A stretch of DNA of 64,000 nucleotides from Halomonas elongata DSM 2581 (GCF_000196875.2 NC_014532.2:124001-188000); one strand, 5' to 3'. Shown: positions 54,039 to 63,442, numbered from the stretch's first letter. The notes: generated from the sequence alone by a model not told the origin. A program made the numbers and translations.

Positions 54039-56174
54039 TCACCAGCGGTAGCTCACTTTGGCCTTGATTTCGCGGCCCGTATTATAGAAGTTTGCCGTGC
54101 CGGAATTGACCACGTACTGCTTGTCGAGCAGGTTGCTGACATTGATGGCAAGATCGGCATTCCTGGTGAACTGGTAGCCAAAGGATGCATCGAAGAGCGT
54201 TGCCGACTCGCTCTTGGAGGTGTTGGCGGCATCAAAGTCATAGGAATCGACATAGCGGGCACCAAGACCGAAGCTCGCTCCCGTGTCCGGCAGGCTATAA
54301 TGCGTCCACAGCGACGCCGTCTGTTTCGGCGCAGTGGCAAACTTGTTCCCTTCGATTGACGTTCCATCCTGGAGTGTGCCGCGGATCACTTCCTGGTCCA
54401 TATAGGAATAGCCACCGGTCAGGCTCAGGTTGTCGGTCAATTCGGCCTTGGCTTCCAGGTCGAAGCCGCGCACACGGGATTCGCCGATGGTTTCCTGCTC
54501 GATGGTACCGTCACCCTGTACCACCGCGATGCTCACGTTGTCCTTGTTCAGCTCATAAACGGCAGCCGAGAACAGTGCGTCCATACCGAGGGGCGCATAT
54601 TTCATGCCAAGCTCATGCTGCTTGCCGCGCTCGGGTCTGACGCCAATGGTCGGAGGCGCGATCGATTCCACATAGCTGTAATAGGTGGAAACCTCGTCGG
54701 TGATTTTGTAGGTCAGTGCGCCCCGGTACGAGGTCTCCGAGATGTCGTCGGAGGCAGTGGTTCCCGTTATGTCCTTGCTGGAGAGATCCATCGAGTCATT
54801 GCGAACGCCCACGGTGACGATGACATGGTCATAGAAGGACAGGTTCTGCGTCAGGAAAACCGACCGAGTCCTGTTGTCCTGGTCATTGGCGCTATAGGGG
54901 GTAAGGCTGCTCGGGGCACCTTGATATGCGGGGTTCGAGACATCGATCGGAGCTCCCGGCGCGTAAACGGACGTGGTTTTGCTGGAGGAATCACTGTACT
55001 CGATCCCGCCCAGCGTACTGCTGTCGACTGGGCCAACGCTGGTGTCGTATTGCAGGATGGCGTTGCCGATCACTTCCTGAGCTTCTCTATCTCTTCCAAT
55101 ATAGCCACGGTCGACCATCGTGCCGGTTCGTCCCACAGAGTCGGTGATATAGACGTAACCGTAGTCGTCGGTCAGGTCGCTGTAGCGCAGGTTGCCGCGC
55201 AAGGTCAGCCCGTTATCGAAATCATGGGTGAGCATCCCGGTAATACTGCTACGCTCGACATCGTGAAAGTTGTAATCCGGCTCGCCAAAGAAGTTGCTGC
55301 GGTCATATTCCTTGTCGAACGGATAGCCGCCGCTATTGGGCGTGTTATCACGCTTTAGATAGTCGAAGATGACAGTCGCGGTGGTGTATGCCGTCGGTTC
55401 CCAGGTCAGGCCGCCCATGAAGAACTGCTTGTCGTTCTTGGAGTAATCGTATTCGCGGTCGCTGTCCTGAACTTTGCCGGTAAAGCGATAGGCCAGCGTC
55501 CTGTCGGCGTTCAGTGTGTTGCCCACATCGATACCGGCTTCTCTGTGATCGAAGGAGCCATAGCCCAGGTAGCCTTCGCCAAAGCGTTCGAATTTTGGCC
55601 GTTTGCTCACGAAATTGATCGAGCCACCGGGGTCCGCCGGGCCGAACAGGGTGGAGTTGGCGCCACGCAGCACCTCGACGCGTTCGTAGGCATAGGGTTC
55701 CTCACGAACGCCGCGCATCGAGCCGAGTGTCATCCCGTCGCGGTAGGTCGTGGCGTCGAAGCCGCGAATCTTGTAGTAATCGTTGCGGTTGTCGGTACCC
55801 CAGTAGCCGGTGAGAACGCCGGGCGTATATTGCAGGACTTCCTCGGTGTTATCGGCGTCCCGCTGCTCGATTTCCTTTTCGGTGATGACCGACACTGAGG
55901 CAGGCGTGTCGTGGATGCTGGTCGCGACCTTGCCACCCATCCAGAGCTCCCGGGCTACCGTCGTGTTCGCATTGTCGTCCGCTATTGCCTGTGCATTGAC
56001 GATAATGGGGGCGAGTCGATACGTCTCCTGCCCATCGTCATCAACGGTGCTGGCCTCTTGCGCGTTCACGCTCAAGGGAACAACCAGTGTCGTGCCGCAC
56101 AGCAGGGTGATAGTGGACCGCGACCACCGTAACCGAGTGGCGTTGCGTCCGACTGTGCTCTTGCTATCCGTCAT
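54039..56174 (-). CDS. TonB-dependent siderophore receptor
   Basis: An outer-membrane ferric-siderophore receptor, 711 residues. A signal peptide with a long basic start ends near SVNAQ, followed by a TonB-box-like segment (YRLAPIIVNAQ). The plug domain has ATSIHDTPASVSVITEKEIEQR, YYKIRGFDATTYRDGM and ERVEVLRGANSTLFGPADPGGSINFVSKRP. The barrel ends in the aromatic KAKVSYRW. The start at 56174 (MTDSKSTV) is preceded by GGGGA. A Fur box lies upstream and a siderophore-interacting reductase is divergent from it. By eye its GC content is lower than that of its neighbours, which suggests transfer. The ligand is unknown; hydroxamate types are common in this subgroup. Confidence 0.93.
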   Translation of the reverse strand: MTDSKSTVGRNATRLRWSRSTITLLCGTTLVVPLSVNAQEASTVDDDGQETYRLAPIIVNAQAIADDNANTTVARELWMGGKVATSIHDTPASVSVITEKEIEQRDADNTEEVLQYTPGVLTGYWGTDNRNDYYKIRGFDATTYRDGMTLGSMRGVREEPYAYERVEVLRGANSTLFGPADPGGSINFVSKRPKFERFGEGYLGYGSFDHREAGIDVGNTLNADRTLAYRFTGKVQDSDREYDYSKNDKQFFMGGLTWEPTAYTTATVIFDYLKRDNTPNSGGYPFDKEYDRSNFFGEPDYNFHDVERSSITGMLTHDFDNGLTLRGNLRYSDLTDDYGYVYITDSVGRTGTMVDRGYIGRDREAQEVIGNAILQYDTSVGPVDSSTLGGIEYSDSSSKTTSVYAPGAPIDVSNPAYQGAPSSLTPYSANDQDNRTRSVFLTQNLSFYDHVIVTVGVRNDSMDLSSKDITGTTASDDISETSYRGALTYKITDEVSTYYSYVESIAPPTIGVRPERGKQHELGMKYAPLGMDALFSAAVYELNKDNVSIAVVQGDGTIEQETIGESRVRGFDLEAKAELTDNLSLTGGYSYMDQEVIRGTLQDGTSIEGNKFATAPKQTASLWTHYSLPDTGASFGLGARYVDSYDFDAANTSKSESATLFDASFGYQFTRNADLAINVSNLLDKQYVVNSGTANFYNTGREIKAKVSYRW

Positions 56175-56283
56175 GCAGAAGTTCCCCAAGGTGAATGTCC
56201 CCTGGCCGGCGCAGCTCAAGATGTTCTGTTGCCAAGCTTCGAGGCGATCTCTAGGACGTAAGCGAAGAAAATACTAATGACAA

Positions 56284-56298
56284 CGATAATCATGATCA
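56284..56298. promoter_or_regulatory. Fur box between TonB receptor and SIP genes
   Basis: CGATAATCATGATCA matches the 7-1-7 Fur consensus (TGATAAT-N-ATTATCA) at 12 of 14 defined positions and lies in an AT-rich patch 110 bases before the receptor start. It probably represses the receptor, and perhaps the divergent reductase gene, when iron is plentiful. The 325-base gap 56175-56499 holds this site; no further gene is credible there. Confidence 0.75.
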
Positions 56299-56499
56299 TT
56301 TATTATTTCAATCATGTTTGCCCGAGTGGCGACCGTTGCCTGGGCGCACGCTATGCCGAGGTGCTCGTCGCCATGGCGAAGGGAAGAATCTACGCAATCG
56401 GCCCCCTGAAGAGGTGCTGATCGAACGGATGGTGCCACCAGGTCGGCATGGCACGTGCAAACGTGAGCGAAGCCTTTCTTGCGAAGGAGTGACACAGGC

Positions 56500-57504
56500 A
56501 TGAAACGTACAGCGGCGTATCTCTCCTTTTCCGCCGAGCAGGTGCTACCTCTCATTCGGGAGGCGGCGACTACCTGGGAGCTGCCCGTGACCGAGGTGGC
56601 AGGAACACTTCGGGTGACCCTCGAATATGGCGAGATTCGCGTCGCTTCGGAAGGGGCCGGCACGTCTGTTCGGGTTGCGTCAGAGGATGCGGGAAACCTG
56701 CAGATGCTGCGCGATCTTCTCACTGGCCAACTCTCGGCGCATGACCTGAACCCGGTCTGGGAGGGGGGAAGTGCCGGCCGGCAACCAGCGAACCAGTCCA
56801 TCGCACGAGTCGCCGACATCGAGCGCCTTTCCCCCTCCTACAGGCGGGTCACGATCGAGGGGCAGGATTTGGCGCGTTTCGCGGATGGAGGGCTGCATTT
56901 CCGCTTGCTCTTTGGTCCCGATGGCATGGGCTGGCCCGAGACGGATGAAAACGGCGTCACTCAATGGCCCGGCGGGGCGTCGGCATGGCATCGGCCGGTT
57001 TACACGACTCGGGAAATTGTCTGTGATGGAGAGGCTGCACGGCTGAGTTTTGACGTCTTCCTTCATGCCGGAGGCCGTGTGACCGGGTGGACCGAGCAGG
57101 TGAGTCCTGGCGATGAGGTCGCGCTGATGGGCCCCGGCGGCGGTACAGGGCAAAAGACAGCCGAGTGGCAGGCTCTCGTGGGTGATGAAACGGCCTTGCC
57201 TGTCATTGCCAGGATGCTGGCTTCTGCCCCGCAGACAATGCAAGGCGAGGCTGTCATTGTCGTGCCCGATGAGGGGGACATTCAGGGTCTGGCGCATCCA
57301 GAGGGAGTGACTCTGCGCTGGGCGCTACGGTCGAATGGGGAGAGCCCTCTCGAAGCACTTGCCGCTCTCGAGCTGCCCCAGCGCGAGCGTCATGTATTCT
57401 TCGCAGCGGAAAAGACAGAAGCCCAGTCCGCCCGTGCGGCCCTCATCGAGCGAGGTCTCGCCAAGCATGAGTTCCTCGCTGCAACTTATTGGGTGCAAGA
57501 CTGA
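56500..57504 (+). CDS. DUF2218-siderophore-interacting protein (FAD ferric reductase) fusion
   Basis: A 334-residue cytosolic protein with two parts. Residues 1 to about 85 look like a DUF2218 domain (RTAAYLSFSAEQVLPLIREAATTW ... VRVASEDAGNLQMLRDLLTGQLSAHDL). From about residue 100 it is a siderophore-interacting protein of the ViuB type, with FAD binding around HRPVYTTREI and a C-terminal SIP domain ending HEFLAATYWVQD. Such enzymes reduce ferric siderophore to free iron. AAGGAG at 56484-56489 fixes the start. It is divergent from a siderophore receptor across a Fur box. Confidence 0.85.
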   Translation: MKRTAAYLSFSAEQVLPLIREAATTWELPVTEVAGTLRVTLEYGEIRVASEGAGTSVRVASEDAGNLQMLRDLLTGQLSAHDLNPVWEGGSAGRQPANQSIARVADIERLSPSYRRVTIEGQDLARFADGGLHFRLLFGPDGMGWPETDENGVTQWPGGASAWHRPVYTTREIVCDGEAARLSFDVFLHAGGRVTGWTEQVSPGDEVALMGPGGGTGQKTAEWQALVGDETALPVIARMLASAPQTMQGEAVIVVPDEGDIQGLAHPEGVTLRWALRSNGESPLEALAALELPQRERHVFFAAEKTEAQSARAALIERGLAKHEFLAATYWVQD

Positions 57505-57556
57505 CCTTCGGTGTCTTGCCGGGTGGCTTTGTTTGCTGCTCGTCCATGCATTGGTG

Positions 57557-58705
57557 CTATTTTTTCATATAGGCCTGCCATTGGCGGATACCAAAGGTCC
57601 AGGGCGGTAGCCGGTCCGAGCGATCGACGTAGTTGACCAGGGCGCCCAGCGAGGGCGTGGCGATGGTGACGCTGTCCCCGATGTGGTGAGTGAACCCCTG
57701 GCCTGCGCCGTCGCGGTCCTGAATCGGCGAAAACATGGTGCCGAGGAACAGCATGAAGCCGTCTGGATACTGGTGGTGAGCGCCGATGGTCTGCTGGACC
57801 AGCTCCAGCGGGTCGCGACTGATCTGGCGCATGTCGCTGCTGTCGTGGAGTTCGAAATCATCATCCTGGCCCTCGATGTGCAGCGAGACACGGGCCTGTC
57901 GCACGGTATCGAGCGTAAAGGCGTCATCGAACAGGCGAATGAACGGGCCGATGGCGCAGGAGGCATTGTTGTCCTTGGCCTTGCCCAGCAGCAGGGCGCT
58001 GCGTCCCTCGATGTCACGCAAGTTGACGTCGTTGCCGAGGGTGGCGCCCTTCGCGGTGCCCCGGGCGTCGACCACCAGCACGATTTCCGGCTCGGGATTG
58101 TTCCACCGGGATGCCGGGTGCAGGCCGACCCGGCTGCCGAAGCCGACCGCTGACAAGGGCTGGGACTTGGTGAACACCTCGGCGTCGTGACCGATGCCCA
58201 CCTCCATGTACTGCGACCAGGCACCGCGGGCCTGCAACTCCGTCTTGAGTGCCATGGCCTCCTCCGAGCCGGGCACGATCCGGGAGAGATCGCCGCCGAT
58301 CAGCGCCTGCAACTCGCTACGCAGCTCGCTGGCCCGGGCGGGATCGCCGCTGGCCTGTTCCTCGATCACGCGCTCCAGCAGGCTGACGGCGAAAGTCACG
58401 CCACAGGCCTTGATGGCCTGGACGTCGCAAGGGGCGAGCAGGTAGGGCGCCCGTGGCGATGCGTGGCGGGAGTTGTCGAACAACTCCTCGGCCGAGCCAA
58501 GGAGCTCGCCCTCGACCCCGGACACGAACGCCGCCGCATCGTCGCGGTCGAGCAGGTCGGCCATGCAGGCACAGTGCTCGGAGATATCGAAGACCTGGCC
58601 GTGGCGGACGACCACCAGGACGGGGCCTCGTGCGTCGTCACGCCAGGCCCGGCCGACGAGCAGGGCCTGTTGGTCATCATCGGGGAGATAGGAAGAGACG
58701 CTCAC
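57557..58705 (-). CDS. xylX: 2-keto-3-deoxy-D-xylonate dehydratase (XylX-like, FAH family)
   Basis: A fumarylacetoacetate hydrolase-fold dehydratase, 382 residues, predicted to convert 2-keto-3-deoxypentonate to 2-ketoglutarate semialdehyde in the Weimberg pathway. It is strikingly like my recollection of Caulobacter XylX: LLAPCDVQAIKACGVTFAVSLLERVIEE, WSQYMEVGIGHDAEVFTK, RWNNPEPEIVLVVDARG, GNDVNLRDIEGRSALLLGKA and GTMFSPIQDRDGAGQGFTH. The start codon is GTG with GAGG upstream. An operator-like repeat shared with the xylB promoter lies before it. D-xylose or D-arabinose could be the parent sugar. Confidence 0.88.
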   Translation of the reverse strand: MSVSSYLPDDDQQALLVGRAWRDDARGPVLVVVRHGQVFDISEHCACMADLLDRDDAAAFVSGVEGELLGSAEELFDNSRHASPRAPYLLAPCDVQAIKACGVTFAVSLLERVIEEQASGDPARASELRSELQALIGGDLSRIVPGSEEAMALKTELQARGAWSQYMEVGIGHDAEVFTKSQPLSAVGFGSRVGLHPASRWNNPEPEIVLVVDARGTAKGATLGNDVNLRDIEGRSALLLGKAKDNNASCAIGPFIRLFDDAFTLDTVRQARVSLHIEGQDDDFELHDSSDMRQISRDPLELVQQTIGAHHQYPDGFMLFLGTMFSPIQDRDGAGQGFTHHIGDSVTIATPSLGALVNYVDRSDRLPPWTFGIRQWQAYMKK

Positions 58706-58738
58706 GGAGTTACCTCGCTGGCCATGATATGACGCTTG

Positions 58739-58759
58739 TTAGTTTAATCTCTTTACGAT
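58739..58759 (-). promoter_or_regulatory. Candidate ROK operator upstream of xylX
   Basis: The stretch contains TTAGTTTAATCTCTTTAC (58739-58756), which agrees at 16 of 18 bases with the complement of the site before the xylB-like gene (TTAGTTTTATCTATTTAC). It lies 34 bases upstream of the xylX start. The right half-site (ACGAT, expected ACTAA) is less well conserved. It is a likely binding site for the adjacent ROK repressor. Confidence 0.65.
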
Positions 58760-58832
58760 GCTGAATGGCGGGGCGGGAAAGTTCAAGCCGTTTACTGGCT
58801 CGGCGAGTGAGACTTTCGTGGATGTCGGCTCC

Positions 58833-60032
58833 TCAGATGAGATCGCTGGGACCATGGATGACGTGGGCGAGCACCTGGGCGGCAGCACCGCGGGCGGCGA
58901 TGAAGGTGGAGTCGTCGATCACGCGGAGAGGGACTTGCTGGGAGGAGCCCAGGAGCCGGTTCTGGTGGGTCTTGAAATATGACAGGGCCGGATCGAGGAA
59001 GGAGGGGCCCAACTGGACCAGCGATCCCCCCAGCACAAGCTCGGAAGGGTTCTGGGTATGGTGGAGGTTGAGCAACAGGGTTCCCAGTGCCTCGCCTGCA
59101 CGTCGCAGCGTGAGCTGGACGGCTTCTTCGTGCAGCCGCGGCCGCAGGGCCTCGAGAAGATCCTCGTCCTCGGCGACACCCAGGGCGGCGCGGATCGACC
59201 AGCCGCTGACCAGCGTCTCTGCGCAGCCGCGATTGCCGCAGTGACAGTAGAGGCCGCCGGGCTGCAGGACGGTATGACCGATTTCCCCGGCCAGTCCTTG
59301 GAAGCCTCGGGAGAGCAGCGGCTGGTTGCCCTCGATCATGCCGCTGCCGATGCCGGTGCCGGCGCTGACGTAAATCAGGGAATCGGGCACCTGGCCAGTC
59401 CGGAAATAGAACTCCCCGAAGGCCGCCGACTTGGCCTCATTGTCCATCAACCAGGCGCCTTCCAGCTGAGGCAGGTGGGAGCGCAGCAGATCGAGAAAGC
59501 GGATGTCTTTCCATCCCAGGTTCGGTGCCACGCGCAGCAAGGGCGCGTTGGGCGCGACGGGGCCGGGCAGGGCGACGCCGAGACCGAGGAGGTGGTAGCC
59601 GTCGAGTGCCGGGGATTGCTGCAGTGTTTTCAGCAGGCCGGCGAGCAACTCAGCCGTCACCTCGGGCGACGAAGGCGACAACCGCTCGTGGTGACTGGCC
59701 AGTATCCGTCCCGAGAGCGTGCAGGCCACCAGGCGAAGGCCGTGTACGCCGACTTCGGCGCCGAGGATCGCAAAGCGTTGCTCATCGAGATGCAGGGCGC
59801 GGCCGGGGCGTCCCCCGCTGCTCTTCTGCAGTTCCCCCTCGCGTAGCCACCCCTGCTTGAGCAGTGACTGCACGCCGCTACCCACCGTCGCCTTCGTCAA
59901 TTGGGCCTGGGTCGCGATGTCGGCACGCGTCAGGCCGGGAGAGCGGCGAACCAGCTCCAGAATGGCGCTGCGATTGAGCCGTTTGAGGAAGTGGAGATCG
60001 CCTGACCGGTGAGGCTGAAAACTGGTGGGCAT
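58833..60032 (-). CDS. ROK-family transcriptional repressor (XylR-like)
   Basis: A ROK-family regulator, 399 residues. The N-terminal winged helix is at about residues 18-70 (ILELVRRSPGLTRADIATQAQLTKATVGSGVQSLL). The sugar-kinase-like domain follows, with GLGVALPGPV, the ROK zinc motif region GHTVLQPGGLYCHCGNRGCAETL and EIGH-like residues for ligand binding. GGAAA precedes the start. It lies between xylX and the divergent xylB-transporter operon, so it should repress both until the pentose or a derivative binds. Confidence 0.9.
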   Translation of the reverse strand: MPTSFQPHRSGDLHFLKRLNRSAILELVRRSPGLTRADIATQAQLTKATVGSGVQSLLKQGWLREGELQKSSGGRPGRALHLDEQRFAILGAEVGVHGLRLVACTLSGRILASHHERLSPSSPEVTAELLAGLLKTLQQSPALDGYHLLGLGVALPGPVAPNAPLLRVAPNLGWKDIRFLDLLRSHLPQLEGAWLMDNEAKSAAFGEFYFRTGQVPDSLIYVSAGTGIGSGMIEGNQPLLSRGFQGLAGEIGHTVLQPGGLYCHCGNRGCAETLVSGWSIRAALGVAEDEDLLEALRPRLHEEAVQLTLRRAGEALGTLLLNLHHTQNPSELVLGGSLVQLGPSFLDPALSYFKTHQNRLLGSSQQVPLRVIDDSTFIAARGAAAQVLAHVIHGPSDLI

Positions 60033-60285
60033 GGGCGCTTTCCATGGTTTGCCGGCGTTGCGTGAGTCGCCCTGGTTCCTCTGTGGCCAGTGCCATGGGG
60101 CTTCAAGCTCGAACTCGACGAATGGCCTTGGTAATCAAGGTGAACGAATGTCCCCGTCAGTCGATACAGCAACGCCGTTGCCGAATGATGTGTCGGCTAT
60201 CGATTGTATCGGGTTTGGCCGGGTCTTGCTGCACGTCTACCAAAGTCTCATTGAGTCTCGAGTGGCAGGTGACCATTCTGCCTAG

Positions 60286-60306
60286 TTAGTAAATAGATAA
60301 AACTAA
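60286..60306 (+). promoter_or_regulatory. Candidate ROK operator upstream of xylB-like gene
   Basis: This 21-base imperfect palindrome has TTAGT (60286-60290) and ACTAA (60302-60306) as outer half-sites and an AT-rich centre. It ends 11 bases before the xylB-like start, in the region shared with the divergent repressor gene. It matches the xylX operator candidate on the opposite strand. The gap 60033-60317 (285 bases) holds no gene. Confidence 0.68.
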
Positions 60307-60317
60307 GTGGAGCGAAG

Positions 60318-61088
60318 ATGAGTGAGGACGCGGGGCGTTACCCCAGCCTGGAGCAGCGAGTGGTGTTCATCACCGGCGGCGGCAGTGGCATTGGTGCGGG
60401 ACTGACCCGAGCCTTTCATGGCCAAGGCGCTGTGGTTGCCTTTGTCGATATCGATGATGCCGCCAGCCAGGCGCTGGTCGAGGAGTTGAAGGCGGAAACC
60501 GGTAGGGCGCCGCACTATTACCACTGTGATATCCGCGACGTTGCGGCCTTGCAGTCGGTCATCGCCGAGGTAGGCCAGACGTTGGGAGCGATCCGGACAT
60601 TGGTGAACAATGCCGCCAACGATGACCGGCATTCCTGGGACGACATCGATGTCGAGTACTGGGATGAGCGAATGTCGCTCAACTTGCGGCCGATGTTTTT
60701 CGCTGCTCAAGCGGCGGCCCGGCAGATGATCGAGGCGGGTGGCGGCTCGGTCATCAATTTCGGCTCGATCAGCGTGCGCATGGCGCTGGGGGATCTCTCC
60801 TGCTACATGACCGCCAAGGCGGCGGTACACGGCCTGACTCGCAGCCTGGCTCGCGATCTGGGTCCTCACGATATTCGCGTCAATACCCTGGTGCCCGGCT
60901 CAATCATCACCGAACGGCAACTGGAGAAGTGGATCGGTCCCGAAGAAGAGGCCTCGATCCAGGAGCGTCAATCCTTGAAATTCCGGCTGGAAGCCCATCA
61001 TGTCGCACCGGCCGTGCTGTTTCTGGCCAGTACCGACAGCCAGGCGATTTCCGGCCAGGAGCTCGCCGTCGATGGGGGCTGGGGCTGA
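60318..61088 (+). CDS. SDR-family pentose dehydrogenase (D-xylose dehydrogenase-like)
   Basis: A short-chain dehydrogenase, 256 residues, very like Caulobacter D-xylose 1-dehydrogenase XylB as I recall it (YPSLEQRVVFITGGGSGIGAG, NNAANDDRH, YWDERMSLNLR and GGGSVINFGSIS). NAD-binding GGGSGIG is at 20-26; Asp44 at the end of strand 2 favours NAD over NADP. The catalytic Ser is in FGSIS and Tyr/Lys in CYMTAKAA. It would oxidise the sugar to its lactone as step one of the Weimberg route. GGAG lies upstream. The transporter genes follow; xylonate dehydratase and the semialdehyde dehydrogenase are not in view. L-arabinose or D-arabinose are possible substrates. Confidence 0.85.
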   Translation: MSEDAGRYPSLEQRVVFITGGGSGIGAGLTRAFHGQGAVVAFVDIDDAASQALVEELKAETGRAPHYYHCDIRDVAALQSVIAEVGQTLGAIRTLVNNAANDDRHSWDDIDVEYWDERMSLNLRPMFFAAQAAARQMIEAGGGSVINFGSISVRMALGDLSCYMTAKAAVHGLTRSLARDLGPHDIRVNTLVPGSIITERQLEKWIGPEEEASIQERQSLKFRLEAHHVAPAVLFLASTDSQAISGQELAVDGGWG

Positions 61089-61133
61089 TCTCCCATGTAC
61101 CAATACTCCGATAACACAACAAAGGAGAACGTC

Positions 61134-62423
61134 ATGAATGCATTGCGTCAGTTCACAGGAGGACATTCCCGTCGCCGTTGTCTGGTGGCGGCAATCGCCG
61201 CTGTTTCGGCACTGGGCTCCATCGCCGCCGCCGCCGATACCACGGTCCAGGTGCTGCGGGTCGAGGTGAGTGATGCCGAGAAGCAGTACTACGACGAGGT
61301 CGTGGCCGAGTACGAAGCCCAGCACCCGGAGGTCAACGTCGAGTTCGACTACATCGCCAACGAGGCCTACAAGACGCGCCTGCCGACGTTATTACAGTCC
61401 GAACAGCGCCCCGATATCTTCTATAGCTGGGGCGGCGAGGGGCTGCGTGACAAGGTGGAAGCCGGCTTCGTGCGTGATCTGACCGAACCCATGAAGGACG
61501 GCTGGAAGGAACTCTATCCGGAGTCGGCGGTGAGCACCTTTACCCTGGATGGGCGTATTTATGGCGCGCCTCTCTACGCCACGGTGGTGGGCTTCTGGGT
61601 CAACACCGCCCTGACCGAGCAGGCGGGTGTCGACATTGATGAGATAGAGACCTGGCAGGACCTCGAGTCGGCCGTGGTGGCACTGCGTGAGCAGGGCATC
61701 ACGCCAGCGGTGGTCGGTGCCAAGGACGGTTGGCCGATGCATTTCTACTGGGGTTACCTGGCGACCCGTCTGGTGGGTGGTGACGGCATCGAGGCTGCCA
61801 AGGCCGGTGACGATGGTGGCTTTACCAATGAGAGTTTCATCCGTGCCGGCGAAATGCTCCAGGAGTTCGCAGAACTCGAACCCTTCCAATCGGGCTTCAT
61901 GTCGACCACCTACGAGCGCGCCAGTGCCATGTTCGGAGACGGTGAAGCGGCCCTGCACCTGATGGGGGACTGGGACTATATCCCCTCGAAGGAACGCTCG
62001 ATGAGCGGCGAGGGCGTGCCGGATGAGGATCTGGAGTTCATCCGTTTTCCGGATGTCGAGGGAGGCGCCGGGAATGACCATAGCTTCGGTGGCATGAATG
62101 GCTTTGCCGTTACCGAGGGGGCCTCTGACGAAGCGGTCGACTTCCTGCGTTTTCTGCTCAATGAGGAAAATCAGCGCAAGGCGGCGAAGCGCGGCATTTT
62201 CGTGCCGGTGGCCAAAGGTTCTGAAGAAGCGCTCGCAACACCTTATGCCCGCAAGGTGGCTGAAATTCTCGCAGACTCGACGTTTCACCAGGTATTTCTC
62301 GACCAGGCGCTGGGGACCTCCGTTGGCGCGACCGTCAACAATATCAGTACCGATCTGGCCCAGGGAGTGATCACGCCGGAGGAGGCGGTCGATCGGGTCG
62401 CCGAGGCCTGGCAGTTCCGGTAA
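61134..62423 (+). CDS. CUT1-type sugar ABC transporter substrate-binding protein
   Basis: The periplasmic binding protein of a carbohydrate ABC importer, 429 residues, MalE-like fold. The signal peptide MNALRQFTGGHSRRRCLVAAIAAVSALGSIAAAA has a twin-arginine-like RRR stretch, but Sec export is equally likely. Family motifs include YKTRLPTLLQSEQRPDIFYSWGGEGL and RIYGAPLYATVVGFWVNTAL. AAGGAG at 61122-61127 sets the start. It follows the SDR gene by 45 bases. The ligand is probably a pentose oligosaccharide or pentose. Confidence 0.9.
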   Translation: MNALRQFTGGHSRRRCLVAAIAAVSALGSIAAAADTTVQVLRVEVSDAEKQYYDEVVAEYEAQHPEVNVEFDYIANEAYKTRLPTLLQSEQRPDIFYSWGGEGLRDKVEAGFVRDLTEPMKDGWKELYPESAVSTFTLDGRIYGAPLYATVVGFWVNTALTEQAGVDIDEIETWQDLESAVVALREQGITPAVVGAKDGWPMHFYWGYLATRLVGGDGIEAAKAGDDGGFTNESFIRAGEMLQEFAELEPFQSGFMSTTYERASAMFGDGEAALHLMGDWDYIPSKERSMSGEGVPDEDLEFIRFPDVEGGAGNDHSFGGMNGFAVTEGASDEAVDFLRFLLNEENQRKAAKRGIFVPVAKGSEEALATPYARKVAEILADSTFHQVFLDQALGTSVGATVNNISTDLAQGVITPEEAVDRVAEAWQFR

Positions 62424-62506
62424 TCGAAGCTTGTTCGCGTGACCGGTGACAAGTCATCGGCACGCAATTCCCCTTCGCTACCCCCGCTTCGGGATGGATG
62501 TTCAGC

Positions 62507-63442
62507 ATGACAACGATAAATCCCCCCGCCGTGCGTAAACGGGGCACGGCGGATCGCATCAAGAAGAATGTGGTCAGCGGCAAGCTCTCGGCCGTTCTTA
62601 TACTGCTGCCACCGGCATTGATTCTCTTCTCTTTGTTCGTCATTTTGCCGCTGATCGATGCGGCCTTTTACAGCGGCTTCTCGTGGAACGGCTATGGATC
62701 GCCTTCCGACTTCGTCGGTACCCAGAACTACCAGCGGCTGCTCGATCATTCCGTGTTCCATACGGCGTTGTGGAATACCGCCAAGCTGATAATCGTCTCT
62801 CTGGTCATCCAGATGCCGCTCGCCCTGGGCCTGGCGCTGCTGGTATACCGCAAGACACCGACCAATACCTTGTTCCGGCTGGTGTTCTTTCTGCCCTATA
62901 TCCTGGCCGAAGTGGCGGCCGGCCTTATCTGGAGCTTCGTCTTCGACGGCGACTATGGCATTACCGCGTCGATTCTCCAGTCGTTGGATCAGGAATCCGT
63001 CTATGTGCTGGCCGACCGGCAATGGGCCTTTCCGGCGATCATGACGGTCATCGTCTGGAAGTATTTCGGCTTTCACATGATGATCTACATCGCCGCGCTA
63101 CAGAGCGTCCCCGAGGATCTGATCGAGGCGGCCAAGCTGGAAGGGGCCAAGCCGCGCCAGATAGCTCGCCACGTGCAGATTCCGATGATCAAGCACGCCC
63201 TGGTGGTGAGCGGCTTCTTCGCCATCATCGGTTCGCTGCAAATCTTCGACATCATCATTCCGCTGACCAACGGCGGGCCCTCGAATACAACTCACACCAT
63301 CGTGACCTATCTCTATACCTTCGGTCTGTCGCGGCTGAATATCGGCTTCGGTAGCGCCGCCGCCGTGGTGTTGTTCGTGCTGGCCATCGGTATTGCCTTC
63401 TTCTATCAGCGTACTACCGGCAACAAGGAGGGGCAGGCATGA
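62507..63442 (+). CDS. Sugar ABC transporter permease 1 (MalF-like)
   Basis: A CUT1 permease, 311 residues with six predicted membrane helices. The EAA loop reads EDLIEAAKLEGAKPRQIARHVQIPMIK, the contact site for the shared ATPase (MsmK/UgpC type), which is not in view. The start at 62507 is chosen over 62498 for better spacing to a weak purine stretch. It overlaps the next permease by four bases (ATGA). Confidence 0.9.
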   Translation: MTTINPPAVRKRGTADRIKKNVVSGKLSAVLILLPPALILFSLFVILPLIDAAFYSGFSWNGYGSPSDFVGTQNYQRLLDHSVFHTALWNTAKLIIVSLVIQMPLALGLALLVYRKTPTNTLFRLVFFLPYILAEVAAGLIWSFVFDGDYGITASILQSLDQESVYVLADRQWAFPAIMTVIVWKYFGFHMMIYIAALQSVPEDLIEAAKLEGAKPRQIARHVQIPMIKHALVVSGFFAIIGSLQIFDIIIPLTNGGPSNTTHTIVTYLYTFGLSRLNIGFGSAAAVVLFVLAIGIAFFYQRTTGNKEGQA

